Source of the DNA: Larus michahellis
Lineage: Eukaryota > Chordata > Aves > Charadriiformes > Laridae
Length of the DNA stretch: 64,000 bases
Direction of reading: 5' to 3'
Assembly: GCF_964199755.1 (NCBI RefSeq)
Contig: NC_133903.1
Span: forward strand, 1,927,001 to 1,991,000
Numbering within the stretch: the first letter of the stretch is position 1; each line of letters starts with the position of its first letter. Made by a program: the position numbers and the translations under genes. Below the pieces are notes generated by a model. It was not told where the DNA came from and did not search any database. It saw only the letters and a list, made by a program, of their open reading frames with translations. Below are positions 38,258-49,875 of this stretch, in pieces.

Positions 38258-40297
38258 CTCATGTTCTAGAGCTCTGCTGGTTCTTACTTATTATGAATTA
38301 TTGAACTACGGTAAGTCAAGACACGGCTCCCGACATCAGGATTAGATCTGGGCCGTTCTCTCAGACTCTAGTTTTCCCATTGTGTCCAAAATATTGCTTA
38401 GAAGTGCTGTGTGAGGGTGAAAGAGTTGGTCTTTAAAACTTAAAAAGCCTTTGGCTGAGCTCAGAAGCACACACTGCGTCTGGTAACAAAACCAGATGGA
38501 CGTGCTCAAGGCACCGAAGGTAAGTTCTGAGTCGCCTGACACACGTACGTCTTTGTGGTTTTATGCCACTTTCTGTTGCTGTTTGGGAAAGGATTATTTC
38601 TATTATTTTCCCCACCTATAATCACTAATGCACTTTCCCGGCGTATTCGGGGCTTTTGCCGCAGAAGCATTAATATCAAAGACCAAGCCCATACTGTCAA
38701 TGCAACATTCAAAAAGTGCTCTGTTTGACTAAAAATAAGCATAAAACTCTTTCATACAGACTAGAGTAGGCTTTTTCATTTTTTTTTAAGAAAAGAGAAC
38801 TCAGTAATTAACAATGAAAAGAAAGAGTCTCTTGAAACTTCTTCCTCAGTTGGCTTTATGAAAAATTCAAAGCTAATTCTAGCTGTAGTCACGAAGTGTC
38901 TCTCTTTTGTCTAAGGGACACTACAAATACAATGGTTAATGGTTCTTGCAAGATACAGAAGATTGTATATGATAGAACTCCTAAAGTTTTAGTTGCAGAG
39001 GTAAAGTCAAGCATCGAATAAACCAGACTTTATGCAATTTTTTGCAATTTCTAAATTGTACGTATCAATTCATGGCTTTACATTTAGTTAAACTACAGAA
39101 AAACGATTTTAAACAATTAGTTTTCTCATATTTCGTTCAATACACTCTAAGCAGTTACTGATAATTTAAAAAATCCTTAGATTTAAAAAAAAAAAGTCAT
39201 TGCTCTTACAGTTATATGGCTAGCTACAGGCACTACCCAACCCTTGACAAAATATATGTAAGAAGGCGGCAGAGGCTTTTCCACCACAAAATCACCAAGT
39301 TCTGAGCACAGAAAGGCACAAAGTGAAGGTGACTTCTCAGTGCCGTGTTGAGATTTCTAAACTACCTTTCTCTTTCCCAGCCGTCATCTACTTTTTAGCC
39401 ATGTGAAATAGGTCCTTACACACCTCACCTAAATTCTCGATGCTCCTGAAATGATGCGTTATTTTGTCTGGTGCTTCTCCATACTTAAAAAAAGGCTCAA
39501 ATCTTGAAGTCCTACCTCCTTTTTTACTGAGATTGAAAAGCCGTACTACAAGCTAGGATATAATTATATTGCAAACCGCATGTTTAAGGAAGCGCATCTT
39601 TGACTAACCTTTCCACTCTCAAATTGTTTTGAGATGTCTCATTGTTGTAATTGCTCCTCATTAGTGCAGGTGCAGAGATCCTTTTTTCTTTAAATACTCT
39701 TTGTAATTTGGTATAATTTGTGCTTTTAATTTAGGAAGATTTAAATTAAGCATAAAACAAGGCATTTAAATGATGAAAACTTCATTAATAAATGAGCAAC
39801 ATACTTGGCCTTACTTTAAGCATACAAATGTAACTGAAAATTTCATGCACAGCACCTCTCCGAAGTTCAAGTACATTTTCACTAAGGCTCTCATATTTCA
39901 AGTAAATAAGCTCAAATGGTAGAGGAATACCACAAACAACAAAAGAAAATTGTTTAAATAGAGATATAAGTATTTATACAGCAAATTGATCCTGTACTGT
40001 GTTTTGTGGGGTTTTTTTTTCAAAAATAGCCCCAGCAGAAACACGATGTTTCTCCTACAGCATCGACATTTCATTGTACTGTCTAACACTGTCCTCCTTA
40101 TTAGAAGCTTTTGTTCTCCTAACGGTGATTGATTGGTCAGGCACTACGGGTTTGTTGTTCTTCCTACTGAAGGCCATCAAGAACATGTCCAAATTTCGTG
40201 GCTATCACATTAATCAAAGGGAAACAAAATCCAAGGACAAGAAGCTAAACAGATGTTTTAAGAATGTGAGACGGGGGCTGTAAAATACACAGAAGGG

Positions 40298-40312
40298 AAA
40301 AAAAAAAAAAAA
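40298..40312. repeat. Poly(A) run of 15
   Basis: A pure A tract on the plus strand, so poly(T) in the PRKAR1B transcript. It lies about 430 bp beyond the donor of the 61-nt exon and is unlikely to be its branch or acceptor tract. Confidence 0.95.
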
Positions 40313-40743
40313 GAGTCCGTTTTCATTTGTGAGGTTAGTTTGTTTAGTGCACATAAATACAGTATCCTCACAGGAGAAAGCTTCTCACCCGTCACCTGGA
40401 AGGATGTAACTAGACTTTATGACAAGTTCACCTCTCTGCACAGCTTTCTCCTCTATCCATGTGATCTCTACTGCAAGGGTGGCTACCAAAAGGCTGGCAG
40501 TGCTTGCCTGCTCCTATATTTAAGGGAAGATTTGCCCTTCAAAAAAATGTTCACTGCATTTAAAAGAATGAGAAAAACAAGTCCTAAAAAGGGCCCTTTA
40601 CACTTTCACTCCTTTGGAAATGATGCAGCCATGAGACCTCCTGTTTGCCCGCCATCGCTTTCATCGTGCCGTCAAAGACCAAAATTCATCCCGCCAACAT
40701 GCAGAACCGAGGGATGAACACGCGAGTCCAAAGGGCAACTGAC

Positions 40744-40804
40744 CCAAAATGGAGACCTTGCTCAGGAATTCTTCATACATCTTCCGCTTCCTCAGCGTGC
40801 TGCC
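40744..40804 (-). CDS. PRKAR1B: PRKAR1B coding exon, 61 nt: helix linking domains A and B
   Basis: The exon translates to GSTLRKRKMYEEFLSKVSIL, about residues 237-256, and leaves one base of a split Glu codon. It encodes the end of domain A and part of the long B/C helix that rearranges when the catalytic subunit binds. The acceptor is CTAACAG. The donor is GTCAGT, with C at +3, so it is less usual than its neighbours. The frame joins the next exon without a break. Confidence 0.95.
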
Positions 40805-41000
40805 CTGTTAGTAGAGGAGAGAGAGGAAAAGGAGGTAGAACGTTACACAAAGTATTTTTGTGATTTCTTCCTACAGCTGCTCTTTGCTTTCCCTCCCCTT
40901 CCAAATCTCAAGCGCAGCCAGCATAAACAGCCTAAGGCAAATGTTTCCCCATAAAATGTCTGGGCAAGTTGTACTCCTGATAAGCAAAGACAGAAGGAAT

Positions 41001-41050
41001 CAAATTCAATCCTGGTGTAATTTCACTGACTTCACTGGTGTTACTGGACA
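41001..41050. repeat. Possible ancient amniote repeat remnant
   Basis: CCTGGTGTAATTTCACTGAC followed by TTCACTGGTGTTACTGG resembles the core of an old dispersed element in reptile and bird genomes (GGAGTTACACTGG-type ends around TTGACTTCAGTGG). The family name is not certain and the match is from memory. Confidence 0.35.
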
Positions 41051-41532
41051 CCGCAGATGAATTGTACCCATTATTTACAGGCGCTCATTTTAAAGCCAGA
41101 ACTTCATCAATTAACTGTTTAGCTAATTCAATATATATCTTGTTACCAATGAGGCCCTGCTAGAAGGGAATTTACAATTACAGAGTAGGATAAAACTTAA
41201 AATGTCCCCCTCACGGGTCCCATCCTTTTAGGTTAAGACCTCTCCAATCGAGAGCGTTTATCTGTAAGCCTGGTTTACGTTCTGTATAGCGTTGGGTGTA
41301 CTGTTACTGCTGAGCAACCTATTCCCATTATTATTTTAACAAGATTGAAGTGTTTTGGAGCAGACAGCCCGTCAGTGCGTGTGCAGCCACCAGCACAGTC
41401 ACTCCCACTCTAGTGAGATTTTATTGTGTGATAAATTACTGAGAGAACTTCTGCTTGCACAGCGTTTGATCACCACAGACAGAAACCGCGAGTAGCCATT
41501 CCAGCAGGCACTTCTGAAGGAGATTCAGGTAC

Positions 41533-41545
41533 AAAAAAAAAAAAA
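41533..41545. repeat. Poly(A) run of 13
   Basis: A short A tract in the 8.9-kb intron, just after AGGTAC. Confidence 0.93.
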
Positions 41546-42155
41546 TATGGTGCAATTTTAGCTATACAAGAACAATTAATTCATCCTTAACTCTTGCAGT
41601 GACACAAACGACTTGAGAAGAAAACCTTGCCAGGGGCCAAAGGGGAACCCCAGGGTCTCCCTCGGTGCTGTGGGTCGATTCCGCACTGCCCTATGGCAGC
41701 CCGCAGCGTTTCTGCCAGGGCACGTTCCCGGTGGACGGCGGAGGCTGCCTGACTCCTGCTCGTCAAATCTACAAGGCAGGAGTAGGGCATAAAGATGATA
41801 CACTCATCTTCGGGAGAACGGGGGAATAAAGATGGCACTTGCTTATAGGCTGGGCAGAAAAGACAGAAGCAGATGTCATGTCTGCCGTGGAAAGAGCCAT
41901 TTATTCCTCCTATTCCAAGTGGGCACTGGTTAAGCGCTGGAAGCAGAGGCAGAAAGTGGGAATAGACAAAGGAAGGGGAGAAGAAACTTTTTACGCTCCG
42001 CAGTGAAAGCATTCAGAAGTGCTTTGAGTCTGGAAATGGGCAAGGCTGGTGTATTCAAGTGCAATGGCAATGAAGAATTGAACACCGTCCCTCTTCTACA
42101 CGCACGGGGCAGGTGGGGATGGATCCAACGGCCACCAAAGCAACGGGAATCCTTC

Positions 42156-42193
42156 CACCAACACCAGCAGCACCACCACCACCACCAACAACA
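42156..42193. repeat. CAC/CAA-rich low-complexity tract
   Basis: An imperfect triplet run, CACCAACACCAGCAGCACCA and onward to CAACAACA. It lies in an intron and is not coding in any supported frame. Confidence 0.9.
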
Positions 42194-45100
42194 CTTTGGC
42201 ATCGGCAGAAGCTGCCATCTGCACCCCTCTCCGGGACCACCCCACTCCAGACCGGCTGCAGGACCGTCGGGAGCTGCCGCTCTTCCCGGGTACTGAGGGA
42301 TCAGCATCAGGTCCCGAGGGCTCCCCCTCCGCGCCCCCGTCATAATTTCCGAGTCCGGTGATGACAGTTCTCCTCTCAGCGATAGCATCGCTAACCCTTG
42401 TCTGACCCCTCTGTCTGACAAACCTGGTGCTCAACCTCGGGGGCCCCCGAGAGCATTTGAAGTGCCAGAAAGAAAAAAAAATAAGTCACTTCAAACGGAG
42501 GAGGCTCCGCAAACCAGGCCAGACCCTGACAGCTCGCTGCGAGACAAAGGACGGAACACTGGACACTGTGCAGTTGTCGCCTTCCTCCCTGCAATCGAGT
42601 GGAAACAAGAGCAGCAAAATTGACAGCTGTGGAAAACCAGATTGGTGGTTTAGTTTGATGGGCTGGGGCACCCAGGGACAGATGTGGAAAATGCTTTTTA
42701 AATGACTTGCGGACACAGATGAATTTTAAGAAGCAGTAATCAGCAGCCATAAGTGCCGCCTGACCACAGCTTCGAGTATTTAGAGAGGCAGACAAGACCT
42801 GGGAAGGTAAGAATTGAGGCATCCCGCCGGGCCCGGAGAGCAAGAGCCCACCACTTCCCACAGGCAAATGTCTTGGTTCTTGGCTAAACTAAGCCAGGGC
42901 AGTGGTACAGATTCACTGTCAAGACAAGTGCAAAAGCAAAATCAAGGTGGAAAGAATTAATTACATGTGCTATTATCATTTTTTGCATTGTGGTAGTACC
43001 TAGAACCTCAGTGGGACTGCACTTAATGCACAGCTTCAGTGCCTTGACTATCCCACCTCTCAGAATGGTACCACAAAGGTCAGGGGGAACCAGAGCCTAC
43101 AGAAGATGTAATGGTTGAGGTTTAGGAGCCCTGTTTCCCAGCACACGCACTGAAACCCGTGGTGAACCAGCTGATGGTTCTCAACTCAACCTGCAGGATG
43201 GCTCCATCCAACCTTCCATCTCTCCTGGGGGACACAAACAACTGCCCCCAGGGTGGCAGGAGCCACCCAAGAGCAGAGCTTCACCTAAGGGTGCCCAGGC
43301 AGGTGCAGAAGCTGCCTCTGCGTTTCCAGAGCACACAATGCTGGATCCCAATTGGCACAACGGGATCCCAATTTCTCTTCCAGAAAGGAGAAGCCTGGCT
43401 CACCTTCAGGCACGTTGTCTTCACTTGAGTGTGCTTCCCTGCACAGGCTTTCACAACCAGAGTGAGGGGAAGGGATTTTGAGAGAACACTGCTCGAATAT
43501 AAGCTGAAACCAACCCAGCACTAGAAATTTTACAACCAACCAAAGTATGTCCTTATTTCCATTGGTATTAACCATCTTTCCTCCCCATGAAACAGGGGGC
43601 GAACATGCCTACTTCCAACCTTCCTTTATATTCCCCTCTCAACCCCTCCCATACACATAATGTCACCTCTGACTCCTGATGTCCTTTTTATACTTCTTTT
43701 GCTTGGTCTAGTCGCTTTATACAAATTGTTGAGGCCATGGATATGAACAACTCCATAACCTCTTCTACCTTTCCAGGGGTTTCTGCAGGAGTGACAAGCA
43801 ATGTGCTCCCTGCGACACATGCCAAGTCTGGTCTTACGCAATATTTTCATGGATCTTCTAGAAGCAGCAACAAATCAGACAGTAACGATATTCGCAGACC
43901 GGGAGATACTATGAAAGCTTGCCAGGACAGGAAAATAACAAGAAAGGACCTAGAAACATTAGAAACGGGAGTAGGAAATAACAGAATGAGCTTCTGTTTG
44001 GAAAATACAGCTAAGAAATGAAAAGAGAGAAAAAAGCCCAAAGCACAGATGTTTGACGAACGGAGGAAGACTGGAAAGTTGCACAGTTGAAAGAGATTTA
44101 CAGACAGTAGGTGAGACCTGGTTTGCAACATCACACTGCAAGAGGAATACAGCCAAGGCTATTTCGGTCTGTATACTTGAAGACATCAGCCAGGAATGAA
44201 GTTTAGGGGCTCCATCTCCATGGCTCGGATGGGATGGCGCCCGGCGTGCTACACTCTGCCTGGGGACCTCCTCTCCAGAAAAGTGCTCCCAAACCACACA
44301 GAGCCTGAAAAACTGCTACAACACCTAGGGAGAGCTGGTATGGAAGGAGCAAAATGAACTCAGCCTGTATAGGTCAGCTCAAGGCTGGGATCACAGGTAT
44401 GGCACGCTCACCACTGGCACGCATTGTTGCAAGGGTTTTAAGTAGACGGTGATAATCATCTACAGATATATGACAGAAAGAGAAGGCAATTTAGTACGGC
44501 ATAACTTGACATAACTCAAAGTAATAGGAGAAAATTAAGAAAATCTAATTTAAGATGAATATCAAAAAAGTTTTCCCAACTTAGGAATTATTCTCTCGCA
44601 GAAAAGTTTCCCAAGGGAAGCAGTAGAAATCTTAGTGCTTGAGCCAGATAAAAACAATAGTAAATGTACATGAATAATTCTGCACTGGCAGGGTTCTTGA
44701 TGGCATGTTTTAAAAAGTCTTTATTAATTCTGCTTTTTCTAACCTATTAATATCTTATTTCAATAGTCGCTGCTTCTTCCTCTCCCTCCTTTCCTTTGTT
44801 CACTTTCTCCCCGATCCTGAGCTGTCAGGCACAAGCTCATCTTCTTAAAGACAGTGGTTCCCACTAACTACGAAGACTCGTTAATATTCTAAGCTGCAGT
44901 GCTCCTCCCTGAAACAGTCCCAGGGAGAAACGAGATCACTCGCATTTGCCAAATCCACCCAGAAAAGAGCTCAGTTTTAGGACCACTTAGAAATGTTGCT
45001 GGCCCTAAGCTCAGCTTAAGCGACACATGGGCTAGGAGAAAGGAATGCCCCAGGGATTGTAACAGGTCTTGTTGGATAGGACTCTTGTGTCTCTCTTCCA

Positions 45101-48100
45101 GCTGCCCCTTCTTCGCTTCGCTTTCCCTGTTTTCTTCCATTTTTTCTTCCCACTCCCCCACCAGTCCAGTCCCTGCCTTTCCTCCCCTCTGCTCGCCTCT
45201 TCGCTTGGTCCCCCCAGCACTCTTCGTGTCTTCTTCCTTGCTCCGTTTTTTTGGGTGCACAGATGGGCTGGCTGGAGTCGATCGGGTCCTTCTTAGAAAT
45301 CCCCACCTTCAGGAAGAAGCCAAACGAACGGCTACCGAGAGGCAAAGCACGGCTCAAGTTTCAAATAAAAGCGTTACGCTGGCAGGAGGTGCTGGAATGG
45401 CCTCCTGGACTGCTCCAGCCCTCTTTAATCCTGGCATAAACCTGATATTGAACGATGCTTTGGGTGTACATTCTTACAGGAGCATGAAAGAAAGAGTCAC
45501 CGTGCATACTGGCCGTGAAAATAGCCCAGTGCTGCACTGCACAGATGTCGGATGGATTGCAGGCTTCGTGTTCGCTTTATGTCTTGGCCACCAGGCAACC
45601 TACATTTTACGGAAACACAAAGTCCTGCTGACTTATTTTGTCTGAGTGGAAAAAGGCACTTGTTAAAGAACTTTTTCTCAGGTTCAAAGCTGTGAAAAGA
45701 TGGTAGAAGAAAGCCAAAATAGCATAAATAAAATGAGGCATAACATTAGGAACTGGCTAACCTTGATTCGTCATGACTTATATCCCAATATTGCAACTCA
45801 CTTTCTGCAAGCAAAGTTTGCCAAATGGGCAAAGTATTGTATCCCACGTAAACTCTGCTCTCAGAGCCAGGTATCATGGACCATGGGAACATAGAGGATA
45901 GTTAAATTATCCTGAATCAAGCCTTCTTCAAGAAGAAATTACAAGAAATTAATACTTCAAATTTCCTCAGTCTGGGAACTGAATTGTCTGGGGGATCAAT
46001 CTGATGTTGGGATACAGACATTTGCTTCTCTGGTATTTGTGGTATTCGCTATATTTAGAATACAAATATTGTACTACCCTGGGATGTTCCCCACTCCGTG
46101 ATGCTCTCGAATCCCAACTGCAAAGAAGAAAGCGGCAGCATTTTAGCTATTGAATTATATGAGAATCCTATGGCAAAAAATTCCTTTGCATCTCTCCCAG
46201 AGGAATGTAAGTAAATAAACATAGAACATATACATAAACATGTGCATGTGTGTGCACACACAGAGAACGTATACATTAAAAAATTCGCAACAGTGAAAAG
46301 TATCCAACTCAGCACAGGTAATGTTATGAAATAAAAGGAACATAAAAATGGACAGATAATCTGTGAGCATACCGAGGGGGGAACATGTTGAAGTGGGTTT
46401 TTGTAATCCATCTCGTACAGTGAATTTCGTGGTATAATGCTCTGTCAAGGACTGCAGTGAAAGCCACCAATTTCACTGTGAATCCCAACAAAAACAACTA
46501 TCCCAACATTTACAGTCATCACAGCTGCTAAAACAAACTTGAATGTGCCCTTCAAGCCATCGGGATACCTAAGCCGAGACAATGAAATATAAAGAAATAT
46601 ATCTGTTTTAACAAACTTCTGTTGGGACAGGCTAAATAATAAATGGATGACAAGTGTAACTAAAAGCCAGCAGGGACTTTTTGCATCAGGCTTTGTCCAT
46701 CCAAAAAAAGGAATATCCGAACTCCCAAACCTCCTGAGATGCATTTTATTTGTACCATAAACCGGTCGGGATCAATGAGACACGTAAGTGGGGAAAATGG
46801 CACTAAACAGAAATAAAAACTAGGAATTACTAAATGTGAAGCAAAGAACCAAAACAGAGCCTGCAAGGAGAAACGAGGTAGAGAGTCAAGTGTCTCATGA
46901 CAGGATAAAATCTTTTTGGCAAGTGTGGACCTGAAGGCATGATTTGCAAATAAATATTTACAACTTGAATAAAATTTCAACACTAGACTGAGAAAACATG
47001 AGGCTGGTCATGGCCAGGAAGGAATGCAGACAAAACAAAAAACTATCTCAGGTTATGGAAGGGCTTATCTGACTACAGAAAAAAAAATACATCTTTGGGA
47101 GAAAAAGGTCATTGATCCCTTGGACAAAAGTATTTGCAAACAGAAAATAAGGAAAAAATGCTCCCTCCCATACTAAAAGATATATTTCAAAAAATATCCT
47201 AAGCATTACTACCTCTTACTTAAAAGGCAGAAGGATTTCCACATTCAAAATATCCAACAGCTCTCTAAAAACATAAGGTTAGAGGCTAAATGGCAGGAAA
47301 CCATGTTTCTGGGACTTGAAAGGCAGCTACTACCGCATCTTGAAACTGCGTGCAGCAAAACCAGTCGTGGAATGGTGGAGTTAGCTTCAAGTATGAATTG
47401 CAGCCACCGAAACACGACGTAATTAATTCCTGGGCTTGAGGAAATGTGCAGCGAGCTCTGTAACCTGCCCCCACACGAACGCGCAGAGACAGGTGTCTCA
47501 TTTCACCTACAGCAAAGAAATTATCCACACTGTACCTACAAATCAATGAAACGACGAGAGAATTCGTGTAGTCTGGATGGGTAAATTGCACTCACTGTGG
47601 ACAGCACTTAAAATTGGACATTTTCTATACCTGCAGCAATTAATTCACCATCCTACCTGAAATATTTCTCATCTAAGTATTGGGAATACTACAATTACAC
47701 TGTCTGGGTATCTAATGTAATGCAACAGACCGCCAATTTTTAATGGCCCCAACTGTAAAAAAACACAAGAAGAGAGAGAGGGAGAGAAAACACCTCCGTG
47801 TTAAGTTAAAGGTCTCATCAGCAGCAGAAACTGAGCTTGCTAGGCACGGTACAGCAGGCACTGGTTCAGAGAATATGTAAATTAATTGGAAAATCACTTA
47901 GCACGACACTAGAATCAAACAGAAGTGTATCTGTAATATCCAAGTTGTACGTATGGCTAAAGCCAGCATTAAAAGCACAGCCTTTTCCACTTGAGACTTC
48001 AAACCCTTTCAGTAAAATCCTGTCTCTGCATCAAATATTCACCTTCTGCAGGCTGCTATCCGATGGTAACGGACACATGAGCAAACCCGAGAGCTCACGG

Positions 48101-49716
48101 GGCTGGATGATGTTGGTACCACTATTTTCATCAGCGCTAAAACTGAAATTACCTCCAGGCTACGAGGGCTGTGAATCTGTCCCTTCAATTCTTTAGTAGC
48201 GAGGTTACAGGCAGCTGTAAAAGGCAATGCTTAAAAACCCAAGGAGTATGTGCCTTGTCCTGACGTTTATTTCCCTCCTACATTCCTTCCCTCGTATACC
48301 TTGGATTCTTCCTTGCAGCATGCAGGTTCATCGCACCAGTCACCCAGACACCCCTCTGCTGCATCTGCGTAGGACATGGGACACGCGAGTTGAATTTGCC
48401 TCTTCAAGCCGTTAGGAAATTCTCCTGCTCTATCGTTTACAAATACCTTGCAGAAAGGTCTCAGTCACTGCTGCCTGCTTCCCCGCACTGGGAAGCATTC
48501 AGAATCTACTCATCCTCCTTAGCCACAAGAGAGAAGACAGTACGTTTCTCATCATTATTCCTCTATTTTGTCTTGGAGTGATCAGGCCGTGTATTTTGGG
48601 AAAGAGTATAATTCCATCAGATGTACTCTCCTAGATGTCAGCGTGATGTTCCTTTATGTCCATGAAACACAGAGTGAAAACCAGCAACGTTTCATACAGA
48701 CATCCAACAGTCATCACACGGTATAAATAAAGATCATTCTTAGACTCTGCTGCTTAAGAACTAACCATTTAAGTGCAAAATCTACTCAATTCTTTTGCTA
48801 ATTTTTCCGTTATCCATGACATCCACTGGAAATATAGATGATCTCAAAATGCACACTCCTTTATTATGCTGAGAGCATGGTGTAATTTCCTTCAGATCAG
48901 AATGAAACAATGCAGCTTTTAGAGACAAGCCCTATTGAGAAAGAAGCTTTAAATAGAGTTATCTGTCTGTTAATTATCAAAAAGAAAGGAATATTTTATG
49001 GAGAAGGAAAAGATATGCACACGGACACTGGAAACAAACTCATAAAAAAAAGCTACGGCATTGATAAAGCTAATCATCTGTCAAAGTTTCCATTAGAAAC
49101 TCACCACTCGAGACACGACGGAAGCCCATAAGCAAGCAGACAGCCCAGGTGCCCAGAAGGTCTGTTGGGCTTTGCTGCAGAGCCCGGGCAGTTTGGAAGG
49201 AGCAGGGGAGTGAATCCTTGGTAGGGACACCCCGCCTGTGGCTCCGTGCTGGACAATCAACGTGGGGGGCACAGTCCAACCCAATCTATTTTTTTTTACG
49301 GAGCTGGCTTTGCCTTGCGTTGCCTGCCTTGGAGAATACAACACAAGTTCAAAGGCTTCACAGGCAAGAGGGAGTGCTGAAAGACATTTTGAGACTGACG
49401 ATGAGAAGGAGAGGATCTGCATAGCTTCGGTGGGTAACGGAGGCCTCCTGAGGTTTTCATTCATGTATAATAGTTATGAATAATGTTATTCAGTTGCATT
49501 TCTGACTCAGCATCTTTCTGCTGCATCTTGTCCCCCCTTCCTTTAGCTCACTTAATTTACTCAATGTCACCGTCATGTCCTCTCTCTTTTATGTAGAAAC
49601 ACAGACCGCCCAGCCTTCTATCATCAGTGTACGCTGAACACCGAACAGAAGTGCTGGTACTACAAGAAAAAGTAAAATTACCAGCTCCACAAACAAGCCC
49701 TTCTCCGTAAACTCAC

Positions 49717-49875
49717 CATTAAAATGCGTCTGTAGCTGTCTCTGTCGATGCCCCAGAGCTTGAGATCTGTCTTGGCCTTGACGGTGGCGGCGCGGGGTGT
49801 TCCATAGATCAGTGCCAGTTCCCCGAAGCTGCCTCCTTCTCCGATGCTGGTGACCCACTCCCCGTTGACATAAAC
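49717..49875 (-). CDS. PRKAR1B: PRKAR1B coding exon, 159 nt: cAMP-binding cassette of domain A
   Basis: Fifty-three whole codons cover about residues 184-236, starting [10 protein letters not shown] and ending SYRRILM. The phosphate-binding cassette of domain A is seen as [14 protein letters not shown]. Its Glu (about 202) contacts the cAMP ribose and its Arg (about 211) contacts the phosphate; these match Glu200 and Arg209 in the usual RI-alpha numbering. Glu196, a reported human disease position, is present. Compared with the human protein as I recall it (VTNISEGG), this copy reads VTSIGEGG. Both splice sites are good: acceptor ending TAG and donor GTGAGT. Confidence 0.97.

Larger units (their letters stand above)
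40805..49716 (-). other. PRKAR1B: PRKAR1B intron, 8.9 kb
   Basis: Holds a probable ancient repeat remnant (41001-41050), a CAC/CAA-rich tract (42156-42193), a pyrimidine-rich stretch on the plus strand (about 45085-45260) and an alternating purine-pyrimidine run near 46240-46262. The 248-codon frame at 44899-45645 on the plus strand has no recognisable domain and overlaps the pyrimidine tract. No nested gene is supported. Confidence 0.92.

Noticed and set aside
43343..43373. Direct repeat of GGATCCCAATT, 20 bp apart
   Set aside because: Only 11 bp long with two copies. It is compatible with chance or a small slippage event.
44899..45645. 248-codon open frame on the plus strand
   Set aside because: It crosses a long pyrimidine tract giving a Ser/Leu/Phe/Pro-rich translation and shows no known domain. 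It is intronic and opposite to PRKAR1B.
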